Source of the DNA: Butyricicoccus pullicaecorum
GTDB lineage: Bacteria; Bacillota; Clostridia; Oscillospirales; Butyricicoccaceae
Reading direction: 5' to 3'
DNA: 64,000 nucleotides
Assembly: GCA_021531865.1 (NCBI GenBank)
Contig: JAFBIW010000001.1
Coordinates: forward strand, 186,001 to 250,000
A program made the position numbers and the translations under genes. The notes below the pieces were generated by a model. The model saw nothing but the letters and a program-made list of their open reading frames with translations, did no database searches and was not told the DNA's origin. Shown here in pieces: positions 43,342 to 52,592 of this stretch. Each line of letters starts with the position of its first letter. The first letter of the stretch is position 1.

Positions 43342-44394
43342 ATGTACCGAACCTATACCCTCCGGCTGATCGGCGCGACGGCCGCGCTGCTCCTGCTGTG
43401 CGCGGCGGTCGTGCTCGTGCTCGATCCCGCCTTTCAGTACCATCTGCCCCTGCCCGGCGTCGAGCCGGTCTACTCGAACGAGCGATACCAGAACGCCGGT
43501 CTGATCAAAAATCAGGATTATGACGCGATCTGCATCGGCTCGTCGGTCACCTCGAACTTCCGCGCGAGCTGGTTCGATAAAGCCTTCGGCGGTAAGACGC
43601 TCAAGGTCAGCTATCCGGGCGGCACCTTCTCCGACTTTGATCTGGCGCTCGAGACCGCCTATGCCACCCACGAGGTCAAAACGGTCTACTGGAGCTTAGA
43701 CCCCCGCCTGATGTCGGCCGACCCGACCGACGCGCACGAGATGCCCGCCTATCTCTACGATTTCAACGTGGTCAACGACATCAAATACCTGCTCAACAAG
43801 GACATCCTGCTCGAATCGTGCACGACCACCCTGCTGGCCTCCCTGACCGGCAAGCACGCCGAGCTCGACGAGGCGTTCACCTGGGAGGAGGGCAAAAAAT
43901 TCGGTTTGCAGGCGGCGATCGCTTCCTATGAGCGGCCGCCCAAGAGCGACGTCGAATACGACCGGCACCTGTTCGACGCGGAACGCCTTGCAAACTGGGA
44001 AATTTTGGACAAGTGGATTGACGGCCATCCCGAGACCACGTTTTACCTCTACTTTCCGCCCTATTCAACCCTCTACATGGACAGCATCGTCCGCGAGGGC
44101 AAGGTCGAGCCGATGATCTACCTGCTTTACGACACGGCGAACCGGTACAAGGACAAGCCCAACGTCCGGTTTTACAGCTTCATGGAGCACAACAACATCA
44201 CGACCGATTACGACAACTACACCGACATGGTGCATTACAAAAGTTCGGTCAATCAATACATCATCGACTACATGGCGACCCATCCGCCGCTCGACGAAAA
44301 GGGCGTGACCCACATGGTCTCCGCGCTGCGCTCCCTCGTCACCCGCTACGACTTCGACAGCCTGTACCCGGCCACCGCGCAGGAACCGAAATGA
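43342..44394 (+). CDS. Membrane-anchored SGNH/AlgX-like O-acetylation partner
   Basis: 350 residues. One N-terminal transmembrane helix (IGATAALLLLCAAVVLVL, about 10-28) places the domain outside. The nucleophile motif is CIGSSVTSNF (near residue 66) and the C-terminal Asp-His pair is in YTDMVHY (near 298). It is likely the final acyltransferase or esterase acting with the MBOAT protein. GAGGAGG precedes the ATG. The transcript ends in a strong hairpin. Confidence 0.8.
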   Translation: MYRTYTLRLIGATAALLLLCAAVVLVLDPAFQYHLPLPGVEPVYSNERYQNAGLIKNQDYDAICIGSSVTSNFRASWFDKAFGGKTLKVSYPGGTFSDFDLALETAYATHEVKTVYWSLDPRLMSADPTDAHEMPAYLYDFNVVNDIKYLLNKDILLESCTTTLLASLTGKHAELDEAFTWEEGKKFGLQAAIASYERPPKSDVEYDRHLFDAERLANWEILDKWIDGHPETTFYLYFPPYSTLYMDSIVREGKVEPMIYLLYDTANRYKDKPNVRFYSFMEHNNITTDYDNYTDMVHYKSSVNQYIIDYMATHPPLDEKGVTHMVSALRSLVTRYDFDSLYPATAQEPK

Positions 44395-44424
44395 AAAAAC
44401 CGACCCATTTGGGTCGGTTTTTTT
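44395..44424 (+). terminator. Terminator of the MBOAT operon
   Basis: AAACCGACCC (44397-44406) and GGGTCGGTTT (44411-44420) followed by seven T bases; the A run at left also serves the converging hydrogenase operon. Confidence 0.92.
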
Positions 44425-44442
44425 GCTGTATAAAAACGATAG

Positions 44443-46200
44443 TTACCGCTTTTCGTAGTCGGGATGGCCGGGCATGAACCAGCCGCTGTGCTCGGTGTGC
44501 AGCAGGGTCTCCGCCGGTTCGGACAGGGGCGCGCCCAGATACTCCCGGTAAAGCGCCTGCACGGACGGGTTTTCGTGCGAATACCGCAGGTCAGCGATTT
44601 CATCCAGACCGTAGAGCACCGCGCCGCGGGTGTAGGCCAGCTCCTCGCCGTCGCGGATGGGCTGTCCGCCGCCGCCCGAACAGCCGCCCGGGCAGGCCAT
44701 GATCTCGACGAAGTCATAGCGCACCTCGCCCGCGCGCACCGCCTCGACCAGCCGTCTGGCGTTGCCCAGACCGCTTGCGACCGCGACATGCAGCAGTTGT
44801 CCCGCGATTTCGAAGTCAGCCTCGCGCCAGCCGCGCTCGCCGCGCACATCGCGGAAGGCGTCCGCCGGCGGGTTCTCGCCGGTCACGAGGAAATACGCCG
44901 TGCGCAGCGCGGCCTCCATGACGCCGCCGGTCGCGCCGAAGATGACGCCCGCGCCCGTGCCCACGCCCATCGGGTCGTCACACGGCTCCTCGGGCAGCGC
45001 GCACACGTCGATGTTGTCCGACCGCAGCAGGCGGTCGACCTCGCGCGTGGTCAGCACCAGATCAACGTCCTTGCCGTAGGCCTCGTTTCGCATGGTCGGC
45101 AGGTCGCACTCGGCCTTCTTGGCCAGACAGGGCATGATCGAGATGCAGTAAATCTTCTTGGGATCGACGCCCAGACGGGACGCGAACCAGCTCTTGGCCG
45201 CCGCGCCGAACATCTGCTGGGGCGACTTGGCCGTTGAGAGCAGGGGCGTCATTTCGGGGTACTGAGACTTGAGGAAGCGCACCCAGCCCGGGCAGCATGA
45301 GGTGAACATCGGGTTCTGTGCCAGCGCGCCCGCCTTGAGCCGCTCAAGGAACTCGGCGGCCTCCTCCATGATGGTCAGGTCGGCCGAGAAGGCGGTATCA
45401 AAAATGTAGTCGAAGCCCATCTGCCGCAGACCAGCGGTCAGGCGGGCGACGGTCGCCTGCTCCCGCGGCAGGCCGAAGGCCTCGCCCCACGCCGTGCGCA
45501 CGGCGGGCGCGATCTGGACGACCGTGATCTTCTCGGGATCGGCCAGCGCTTCGAGCGCCCGGTCGACGTCGTCCCGTTCCCGCAGCGCGCCCACCGGACA
45601 GTGGGTCACGCACTGGCCGCACAGAGCACAGTCCGCGTCCCTGATGCGGCGGTTGTAGGATACGTCGATCGTCGAGCGGCCGCCCGAGCCGGTCAGCTCC
45701 CAGATGCCGAGCGACTGCATCTTCTCGCAGACCTGCACGCAGCGCATACACTTGATGCACTTTTTCGCGTCGCGGAAGAGCGGGAAGGTGGTCGTCCACT
45801 TGGCGTGGATGCCGTGCGGCAGGTCTTCCTCGTAAGGATTGACCAGAATGCCCAGATCGTTCGACAGCTTTTGCAGGGCGCAGTTGCCCGAGCGCACGCA
45901 GGTGGCGCAGTGGCAGTCATGCTGGGACAGGATCAGCTCGACGTTGACCCGCCGGGTCTCGCGGGCGCGGGGCGAATTGGTGTGGATGACCATGCCCTCG
46001 CGCAGCGGGTTGTTGCAGGAGGGCAGCATACGGGTCTCGCCCTCGACCTCGACGCAGCATACGCGGCAGGCGCCGATCTCGTTGAGATCCTTGAAATAGC
46101 ACAGGGTCGGGATGCGGATGCCCACGCTCTCGGCGGCTTCCTTGATCGTCGTGCCCTCGGGCACGCAGACGGCCCGGCCGTTGATCGTTGCGTTTACCAT
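44443..46200 (-). CDS. [FeFe]-hydrogenase catalytic subunit, probably group A2
   Basis: 585 residues. An N-terminal [2Fe-2S] domain (C34, C45, C48, C62), a His/Cys-ligated cluster (HDCHCATC, near 94-102), two [4Fe-4S] ferredoxin motifs (CIKCMRCVQVC at 148-158; CALCGQCVTHC at 191-201) and the H-cluster domain: FTSCCPGW (299-306), MPCLAKKAEC (356-365), MACPGGCSGGGGQP (501-514). All H-cluster Cys ligands are present. It catalyses reversible H2 formation. It is translationally coupled to its upstream partner (7-base overlap ATGGTAA). HydEFG maturases are not in the window. Confidence 0.93.
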   Translation of the reverse strand: MVNATINGRAVCVPEGTTIKEAAESVGIRIPTLCYFKDLNEIGACRVCCVEVEGETRMLPSCNNPLREGMVIHTNSPRARETRRVNVELILSQHDCHCATCVRSGNCALQKLSNDLGILVNPYEEDLPHGIHAKWTTTFPLFRDAKKCIKCMRCVQVCEKMQSLGIWELTGSGGRSTIDVSYNRRIRDADCALCGQCVTHCPVGALRERDDVDRALEALADPEKITVVQIAPAVRTAWGEAFGLPREQATVARLTAGLRQMGFDYIFDTAFSADLTIMEEAAEFLERLKAGALAQNPMFTSCCPGWVRFLKSQYPEMTPLLSTAKSPQQMFGAAAKSWFASRLGVDPKKIYCISIMPCLAKKAECDLPTMRNEAYGKDVDLVLTTREVDRLLRSDNIDVCALPEEPCDDPMGVGTGAGVIFGATGGVMEAALRTAYFLVTGENPPADAFRDVRGERGWREADFEIAGQLLHVAVASGLGNARRLVEAVRAGEVRYDFVEIMACPGGCSGGGGQPIRDGEELAYTRGAVLYGLDEIADLRYSHENPSVQALYREYLGAPLSEPAETLLHTEHSGWFMPGHPDYEKR

Positions 46201-48029
46201 CTTTCCTGTCTCCCTCCCTTGAAATTACCGTAGCCGAAGTGGTCGCACCGCAGGCAGCGGGACGATTCCTGCATGGCCTCGCCCTCGGTCATGCCGCAGG
46301 TGGCCAGTTCGAAGTCGCACACGCGCTCGGCCGCCGGACGGGAGCCGGGCTGCACACGGCCACAAGCCGGTGCGGTGCTCAGGCGGGCGGGCGGTACCTC
46401 CACGTCCACACTGATCTCGTGATGATAGCCCAAAAAGGCGTCGATGTTGGCCGCCGCGACCTTACCGGCCGCAACGGCGCGGATGACAGTCGCCGGGCCG
46501 GTGACCGCGTCGCCGCCCGCGAAGACCTTGGGCTTGCCCTGTACGAGCGAATCGGGCAGGGCCGAGATCGCGCCGCGCACGGTCGGGATACCAGCCTCCT
46601 CGAAGGTCTTGGAGTCGATGCCCTGACCGATCGCGACGATGACAACGTCGCACGGGGTGTGCAGGTCGGGCGTGCCCGCGTTGATCGGGCGCGGACGGCC
46701 GTCCTTGCCGACCGGGCCGATCTGCTGGGGCCGGGTGACGATCGCGCAGACCTTACCGGTTTCGTCCGCCTCGATGGCGACGGGCGCCTGCAGCGGGACG
46801 ATCTCGCAGCCCTCGGCCGCAGCGTCCTCGATTTCCTCAGCCAGCGCGGTCATGTCCTCGACGCGGCGGCGGTACATGCAGGTGACCGAAGCCGCGCCCA
46901 GACGGCGCGCCGTGCGCGTCGCGTCCATCGAGACGTTGCCGCCGCCGATGACGACAACCCGCTTGCCGGTGAAGTCGGGCGGGTTGCCGCTGCCGACCGC
47001 GCGCAGCAGCTCGACCGCCGAGAGAACGCCCGTGCTGTCCTCGCCCGGAATGCCGATCTTCTTGTCGTTCTGCGCGCCGATGGACAGATAGATCGCGTCA
47101 AATTCGTCCTCCAGCCGCTCAAACGGGATATCCTGACCGATCGCAACGCCGGTGTGCACCTCGACGCCGGTGGACAGGATGCAATCGATATCGGCATCCA
47201 GAATGTGCTGGGGCAGGCGGTAATCCGGGATGCCGTAGCGCAGCATACCGCCCAGCTTCTCGAGCTTGTCGTAAACGACAACCTTGTGTCCCATCAGGGA
47301 GAGGAAATAAGCCGCCGACAGACCGCCCGGGCCGCCGCCGATGACCGCGACGCGCCGGCCGGTTTCGGGGGCGCAGGGCGGGGCGGGCACCACGCCCGCC
47401 TGATCAATGGCGTACCGCTTCAGGCCGCAGATGTTGACCGCCGCGTCCACCATGCTGCGGCGGCAGCGCGCCTCGCACGGGTGCTCGCAGACGTAGGCAC
47501 AGGTGCCCGGGAAGGGATTGTCCTTGCGGATCAGGCGCACCGCGTCGGCATATCGCTTCTCGTGGATGAGGGCGATGTAGCCCGGGATATCGACGCTGGC
47601 CGGACAGAGCGAGACGCAGGGCACCGGCTGGGTCAGTCCGGTGATGCAGCGGTTGTTGACGATGTGCTCGACATAGTCCTCGCGGAAGCCGCGCACGCCG
47701 CGCAGCACCATCTCGGCGGCTTCAAAGCCGATCGCGCAGTCGGCCGAGTCCGCGATGACGCGGGCGGTCTTTTCGATCAGGTCGATGGTGTCCAGCGTGG
47801 CTTCGCCCTCGAGCACCGACTCGACCAGACGGGTGAGCTGACCCAGGCCGATGCGGCAGGGCGAGCACTTGCCGCAGGTCTGCGCATGGCACAGGCGCAG
47901 GAAGGACAGCGCCATATCGACCGGGCACAGACCCGGAGGGCTGGCCGCGATGCGGCGCTCCACGTCCCGATACAGGCCCTCAACAACGGTCTGGGCGTGG
48001 CTTTTGGTTTCGATGTACATTCTGCTCAT
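46194..48029 (-). CDS. NuoF-type Fe-S domain fused to GltD-like NAD(P)H oxidoreductase
   Basis: 611 residues. Residues 1-115 match the C-terminal iron-sulfur part of NuoF/HydB with CHAQTCGKCSPC (47-58), but the NADH/FMN domain of NuoF is missing. From about 125 on the protein is a GltD-type flavoprotein: Cys-rich Fe-S region (CVSLCPASVD, CAYVCEHPCEARC), FAD loop AVIGGGPGGLSAAY (near 230), NAD(P) loop VVIGGGNVSMDATR (near 375), and a last CLRCDH motif. It probably passes electrons between NAD(P)H and the hydrogenase. No glutamate synthase large subunit is present. The operon has its own promoter. Confidence 0.88.
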   Translation of the reverse strand: MSRMYIETKSHAQTVVEGLYRDVERRIAASPPGLCPVDMALSFLRLCHAQTCGKCSPCRIGLGQLTRLVESVLEGEATLDTIDLIEKTARVIADSADCAIGFEAAEMVLRGVRGFREDYVEHIVNNRCITGLTQPVPCVSLCPASVDIPGYIALIHEKRYADAVRLIRKDNPFPGTCAYVCEHPCEARCRRSMVDAAVNICGLKRYAIDQAGVVPAPPCAPETGRRVAVIGGGPGGLSAAYFLSLMGHKVVVYDKLEKLGGMLRYGIPDYRLPQHILDADIDCILSTGVEVHTGVAIGQDIPFERLEDEFDAIYLSIGAQNDKKIGIPGEDSTGVLSAVELLRAVGSGNPPDFTGKRVVVIGGGNVSMDATRTARRLGAASVTCMYRRRVEDMTALAEEIEDAAAEGCEIVPLQAPVAIEADETGKVCAIVTRPQQIGPVGKDGRPRPINAGTPDLHTPCDVVIVAIGQGIDSKTFEEAGIPTVRGAISALPDSLVQGKPKVFAGGDAVTGPATVIRAVAAGKVAAANIDAFLGYHHEISVDVEVPPARLSTAPACGRVQPGSRPAAERVCDFELATCGMTEGEAMQESSRCLRCDHFGYGNFKGGRQERW

Positions 48030-48072
48030 GACTCATTCCATCCCCTTTTTGAGCGTATTGGGTTTATATATT

Positions 48073-48101
48073 ATGGTAAACTGGGCGAAACAAAATGTCA
48101 A
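48073..48101 (-). promoter_or_regulatory. Promoter of the hydrogenase operon
   Basis: Minus-strand TTGACA (48096-48101) and TACCAT (48073-48078), spacer 17; overlapping CATAAT could serve at a longer spacing. The leader is about 40 bases. Confidence 0.6.
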
Positions 48102-48146
48102 ACCATCTTTTCGCTACGATTTGTGCGCAGATCGAAAGGTTTTTGC

Positions 48147-48173
48147 AAAAAACGCCGCCCGGCGGGCGGCGTT
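48147..48173 (-). terminator. Terminator of the Sel1-repeat gene
   Basis: AACGCCGCCC (48151-48160) pairs with GGGCGGCGTT (48164-48173), with six A bases on the left. About 170 further bases up to the Sel1 stop codon show no gene. Confidence 0.85.
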
Positions 48174-48346
48174 CTATTGATTGAATAGTCAAATTTAGAA
48201 AAACTTCATATTTTTCAATTATTTTTGCAAAATCGTCCGTTATTTTCTTAACAAAGTTGGAAAATGAACGATTTCCTGCAAACAGATTTTCCGATGCCGG
48301 GAGAGCCGACAAAGCCGGCGGGTGGAAACGTTTCCAGTCCGGCGCA

Positions 48347-50563
48347 TCAGCCGTCCGCCCGTTCCAGCTCCTCCAGCAGGGCGCGTGCCTGTGCGTCGAC
48401 CGGCGCGTCCGGATGGGCCTCGACCGCCCGTCGGCACCACAACCGCGCCTGCCGCAGGCTGCGCGCGGTCAGCCGTCCGGCGGCATAGCAGCAGGCAAGC
48501 TGGTACATGCCCTCGCCCGCGCCCCGCGCCGCGCTCTCGCGGTAGAGGGACAGGGCGCGTCTGCCGTTGCGCGGCAGGTAGACCCCGGCCTCGTAATACC
48601 GGCCGACCGCCCAAGCTGCCGCCGCGCTGCCCAGCCGCGCGGCGCGCTCATACCAGACAAGCGCCTCCTTTTCATCGGCGGGCACGCCCCAGCCGTGCTC
48701 GTACAGCATGCCGATGTTGTAGACCGCGCAGCAGTCGTCCTGCTCAGCGGCCTGCCGGTAGTAGGTCATCGCCCGGCCATAGTCCTGCGGCACGCCGTCG
48801 CCCGTGCGGTACAGCTCGCCCAGACAGTTCTGCGCGTTCGCGCTGCCTGCCTCCGCCGCCCGCTCGAAGCAGGCGACCGCCCGTTCATGGTCACAGCCGC
48901 AGCCCAGCCCGTGCTGGTACATCCAGCCCAGACTGCACAGGGCGGGCGGATAGGCCTGCCGCGCCGCGCGCGCGTACCAATCAAACCCGGCCTTGGGGTC
49001 GGCGTCTACGCCCACGCCGTGGGTCAGGTTGTAGCCCATGCAGTATTGAGCGCGGGCGTCACCCATCTCGGCCGCGCGCTGGTACCATTCGTTGGCCTCA
49101 TCCTGCGCCGGGTCATTCCGGTGCTCCAGCCGCCAGCCCAAGCGATACATGCCCTCGGTGTCCCCGGCCTGCGCCGCGATGCGATACCATTCGATCGCCT
49201 GCTCATAGTCCTGCGGGACGCCCTTGCCGTTCTCATAGCACCAGCCCAGCGTGGACGCGGCCACCGTCTCGCCCTTTTCGTAGGCCTGCCGCAGCAGCGC
49301 AGCCGCCTGCTCGCAGTCGCAGTCCGTGCCGATGCCGTGCAGGCAGCACAGCGCCAGACTGTGCAGCGCCCGCGTGTTGCCCGCGCGCACCGACTGGCGG
49401 AACAATTCGACCGCCTTTTCCTCATTTTTGGGCACGCCCCGCCCCTTGCGGTAGCACAGACCCAGATTGTTCATGGCCTCCGCGCTGCCCTGCTTGGCGG
49501 CGCGGCGGTACCAGTGCACCGCCGTTTCCGGGTCGGTCTCCACACCCACGCCGGTGTCATAGCAGACCGCCAGATTGAACTGCGCGTCCCGGTGACCGGC
49601 TGCCGCCGCACGGCGGTACCACGAGACCGCCGCGTCCAGATCGCGGCTGACGCCGTCGCCCGTGTGCAGGGCGTAGGCTAGCCGGAACATCGCGCCCGGG
49701 TTGCCCGCCTCGGCAGCCTTCCGGAACCACGGCACGGCCTCGGCCGTGCCGCCCGGCAGCTCGCCCCGCCAGTACATCATGCCGAGCTGGTACATTGCGG
49801 GCACGTCTCCCTGCTCCGCTGCCCGGGTGAACCATGCCTTCGCCTCCCCGGCGTCCTTTTTCGCGCCGCACTCACCGAAGCGGCAGTTGATGCCCGCGCA
49901 CCGCTGGGCGAACGGACTGCCCGCCGCCGCGGCCTTTTCGTACCAGACGAGCGCCTGCGCCGGGTCAGCCGCCGCGCCCACGCCGTTTTCCAGACACCAC
50001 GCCAGCCGCAGCATTCCATCCAGATTGCCGTTTCGGGCCGAATGGCCGTACCAGAACACCGCCTGCCGCGGGTCGCGCGGCATGCCCTTGCCCTCCTGAC
50101 AGCAGATGCCGAGCAGACACTGGGCGCGCGCGTCGCCGTGCTCCGCGCCTTCGCGATAGCAGGCTGCGGCCTCCTCCTCGTCGACCGCCGTACCGATGCC
50201 GTTTTCATAGCAGTAGCCCAGACTGGCGAAGGCGGGATGATAGCCCAGCTCGGCCGCCTGCCGGTACAGCCAGATCGCCTGACGCGGATCGGCCGCCGTG
50301 CCCGTGCCGGTCTCCAGACACCAGCCCAGATTGCTCACGCCCCACGCGCTGCCGCCCATCGCGGCGCGCTGCAAGCATTCGTAAGCGCGGCGCGCCCCGT
50401 CCCCGGTTTTCTCCCGCAGGTGCCGGATGCCCAGCCGGGTCCAGTCGTCGCCCGAGAGCGCGTCCTCCGCGCAGGCCGCGAGCACGCCGCCGCACGACGG
50501 ACAGCGCACCGCCGCTTCTTCGCTGATATATCCACAATCGCCGTTTCCGCAGCGATAGATCAT
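48347..50563 (-). CDS. Very long Sel1-repeat protein with N-terminal zinc ribbon
   Basis: 738 residues from the ATG at 50563, 8 bases after AGGAG; an ATG two codons earlier is too near. Residues 3-25 form a zinc ribbon (CGNGDCGY, CPSCGG). The rest is about eighteen tandem Sel1/TPR-like repeats of about 36 residues with the pattern AxxxLGxCYExGxGVxxDxxxAxxWYRxAA. There is no signal peptide or membrane segment, so the protein is cytoplasmic. Sel1 repeats make a right-handed superhelix for protein contacts; the partner is unknown. It is alone in its operon, with TATAAT on the minus strand near 50610. Confidence 0.88.
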   Translation of the reverse strand: MIYRCGNGDCGYISEEAAVRCPSCGGVLAACAEDALSGDDWTRLGIRHLREKTGDGARRAYECLQRAAMGGSAWGVSNLGWCLETGTGTAADPRQAIWLYRQAAELGYHPAFASLGYCYENGIGTAVDEEEAAACYREGAEHGDARAQCLLGICCQEGKGMPRDPRQAVFWYGHSARNGNLDGMLRLAWCLENGVGAAADPAQALVWYEKAAAAGSPFAQRCAGINCRFGECGAKKDAGEAKAWFTRAAEQGDVPAMYQLGMMYWRGELPGGTAEAVPWFRKAAEAGNPGAMFRLAYALHTGDGVSRDLDAAVSWYRRAAAAGHRDAQFNLAVCYDTGVGVETDPETAVHWYRRAAKQGSAEAMNNLGLCYRKGRGVPKNEEKAVELFRQSVRAGNTRALHSLALCCLHGIGTDCDCEQAAALLRQAYEKGETVAASTLGWCYENGKGVPQDYEQAIEWYRIAAQAGDTEGMYRLGWRLEHRNDPAQDEANEWYQRAAEMGDARAQYCMGYNLTHGVGVDADPKAGFDWYARAARQAYPPALCSLGWMYQHGLGCGCDHERAVACFERAAEAGSANAQNCLGELYRTGDGVPQDYGRAMTYYRQAAEQDDCCAVYNIGMLYEHGWGVPADEKEALVWYERAARLGSAAAAWAVGRYYEAGVYLPRNGRRALSLYRESAARGAGEGMYQLACCYAAGRLTARSLRQARLWCRRAVEAHPDAPVDAQARALLEELERADG

Positions 50564-50702
50564 ATCCATTTCTCCTCTCTCAGCCGTCCGGCTGAATGTC
50601 TCATTCCATTATACATGGGTCGTTCGACAAAATCCACGATTTGTTGCACAGAAGACGGACTGCAATTCACGGGAGATCAATGCGTGCCCGGACAACGCAC
50701 GC

Positions 50703-50729
50703 AAAAAGCCCGCCTCATGGGAGACGGGC
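50703..50729 (-). terminator. Terminator of the PspA-TPM operon
   Basis: GCCCGCCTC (50708-50716) and GAGACGGGC (50721-50729) with one G-U pair; five A bases on the left. Confidence 0.85.
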
Positions 50730-50737
50730 CTGCGGTC

Positions 50738-51736
50738 TTATTTGTATTTGTTCTCGAGATCGGTCAGCTCGGGGTCCTCTCCGGCCAGATCGTTCAGATC
50801 GGTGCGCAGGATGCGCTCGGTCTGCTCGGCCTCCAGATTCTTCTGCTTTTTGACCTTCTGCCACCAGACGAACGCAAGGATGGCCAGCAGCACGACCGCG
50901 ACGATCATCACGATGCGCACCCACGGATTGGGCGTGACCTCCATCATGCGCGCGCCCGCCTTTTCAAAGGCAAGCGAGAAAAATTCGGATTCGGAATAGT
51001 CGGAATAATAGTAATGGTCGATGTAATCGAGCAGAATATCCATTGCTTCCTGATCGCAGACGGTCTTGGCCTGCTTGCCCGCGACCCAGTAGGCGTAATA
51101 CTGCCCGTTCGAGTTATACTCCTGAAAGACCAGCAGCAGGTGAGCCTCGTCGGTGAACAGCTCGTCATAGAGCTGCATGGCGAATTCCTGCATCTCGCCC
51201 TCCGAGGGGGACGGATTGCCGTTGACCGTGTCGGTCAGGTACAGATAGGGCTGCACGCCGGTTTCCTGATAGAAGGACTTCATGCCCGATTCCAGATCGG
51301 TGACCGAGTCGATCCAGCCCAGATTGTCGGTGTAGTATCCGGTCGTCGTGACCGCGTCTGCGGGCAGCGGTTCCCGCGCGACGGTCGAGCGGGTGATGTC
51401 GCCCGTCCCGCCATTCGATACGGGCAGCGAGCTGAACACGCAGACAACGACGATGATCGCAAGGAGGATCAGCGCCGTGCCCATCGTCATGCCGCCGAAG
51501 CAGCCCGGGCCGCGCCGGTACATCCGTGGACCGCCGTAGTGGTGCGGTGGGGGTGGGCCGCCCCAGCCGCCGCCAAAGGAAGGGCCGGGCCCGCCGAACG
51601 AGCCGCCGCCTGAGCCGCCGAAGCCGCCCCGATGCGAACCGCCGCCGCCCCGGCGTCCGCCCGAGGAGCGGGAGCCGCCAAAGCTGCCGCCGCCCGAGCT
51701 GCGGCCGCCTCCGCCGCCTCTGCCGCCGCGTCCCAT
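50738..51736 (-). CDS. Gly-rich membrane protein with TPM-like extracellular domain
   Basis: 332 residues. The first 75 are almost only Gly, Ser, Arg and Pro (GRGGRGGGGGRSSGGG). A transmembrane helix (near 84-103), an extracytoplasmic domain resembling the TPM fold (VQPYLYLTDT, LFTDEAHLLLVFQEY), a second helix (near 270-292) and a charged cytoplasmic tail follow. It starts one base after the PspA stop, so both are cotranscribed. PspA plus TPM/YgcG-type partners occur in Bacillus (ydjFGHI) and suggest a membrane-stress role. The Gly-rich head is unusual. Confidence 0.7.
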   Translation of the reverse strand: MGRGGRGGGGGRSSGGGSFGGSRSSGGRRGGGGSHRGGFGGSGGGSFGGPGPSFGGGWGGPPPPHHYGGPRMYRRGPGCFGGMTMGTALILLAIIVVVCVFSSLPVSNGGTGDITRSTVAREPLPADAVTTTGYYTDNLGWIDSVTDLESGMKSFYQETGVQPYLYLTDTVNGNPSPSEGEMQEFAMQLYDELFTDEAHLLLVFQEYNSNGQYYAYWVAGKQAKTVCDQEAMDILLDYIDHYYYSDYSESEFFSLAFEKAGARMMEVTPNPWVRIVMIVAVVLLAILAFVWWQKVKKQKNLEAEQTERILRTDLNDLAGEDPELTDLENKYK

Positions 51737-51737
51737 C

Positions 51738-52415
51738 TTACTGCCCCAGCTCGGCCTTCAGCCGAGCCAGCTCGTCATCGACCGCGCGGTCGCCGCCGCC
51801 GCTGTACTTGGCCTCGAGTGCCGCCGCCGCGTCCTCCGGCTCCGCCGAGAGTGCCGCCGCCGCATTGGCCTGATCGAGCATCCGCTGCGCCTTTTCCTCC
51901 ATGCGCTCAAACGCCGCGACCGAGCCGCGCGCGCCGTCCATCGCGTCGTTGACCTTATTGACGCGCTCCTGCGTCTTGGCGACCGAGATGGTAGCCTTGA
52001 TGTTTGCGCGGCGGGCCTTCAGCTTCTCAATGTCGGAGACCAGCTTGTCATGCATCTCGCGCATCTTCTGCGCGTTGGCGTGCGCCGCGTCGTAGGTGGC
52101 CCGGCGGCTGGTCAGCAGGGATTCGATCTCCTGCTTCTTGGCGATGAAGACCTTTGCGTCGCCGTCGTTTCCGGCCGCGATCGCCTTCTTGGCCAGCTCG
52201 GTGTATTTTTCGATATCGGCCTCAGCCTCGACGACCAGACGCTTGCAGCGGCTCTCCTCCGCCATGACGGCGGCGGTCTCCTTCTTGACCTCGGCAAGGT
52301 TCTCCATCGCATTGCGCAGATACTGGTCGATCATCTTCTCCGGATTCTCGGCGCGGTCAAGCAGCTCGTTGATGTTCGCGGAAATGATGTCGGTAAAACG
52401 GCTCAGAATGCCCAT
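51738..52415 (-). CDS. PspA/IM30-family membrane-stress protein
   Basis: 225 residues from the ATG at 52415, after AAGGAG. It starts MGILSRFTDIISANINELL, the amphipathic membrane-binding helix of PspA, and is then a long coiled coil of Ala/Lys/Glu heptads to residue 190, ending in an acidic segment. ESCRT-III-like proteins of this family assemble on damaged membranes. The promoter upstream is good. No PspF or Lia regulator is in the window. Confidence 0.92.
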   Translation of the reverse strand: MGILSRFTDIISANINELLDRAENPEKMIDQYLRNAMENLAEVKKETAAVMAEESRCKRLVVEAEADIEKYTELAKKAIAAGNDGDAKVFIAKKQEIESLLTSRRATYDAAHANAQKMREMHDKLVSDIEKLKARRANIKATISVAKTQERVNKVNDAMDGARGSVAAFERMEEKAQRMLDQANAAAALSAEPEDAAAALEAKYSGGGDRAVDDELARLKAELGQ

Positions 52416-52464
52416 AACGTTCGGCTCCTTCCATATTCTCGTGTCAGTTTGATCTGTTGCTCTC

Positions 52465-52493
52465 ATTATAAAGTCTTTTCGCCCGGCGCACAA
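52465..52493 (-). promoter_or_regulatory. Promoter of the PspA operon
   Basis: Minus-strand TTGTGC (52488-52493) and TATAAT (52465-52470), spacer exactly 17. Confidence 0.75.
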
Positions 52494-52592
52494 GCGTTAT
52501 TTTCGAGGAGCTGTCCTATTGTTTTCACACATCAAAAACGCGAAGCGTTATTTCCATATAAAAAAGTCAGAGCGTCTCCGGCGGTTACCGAT

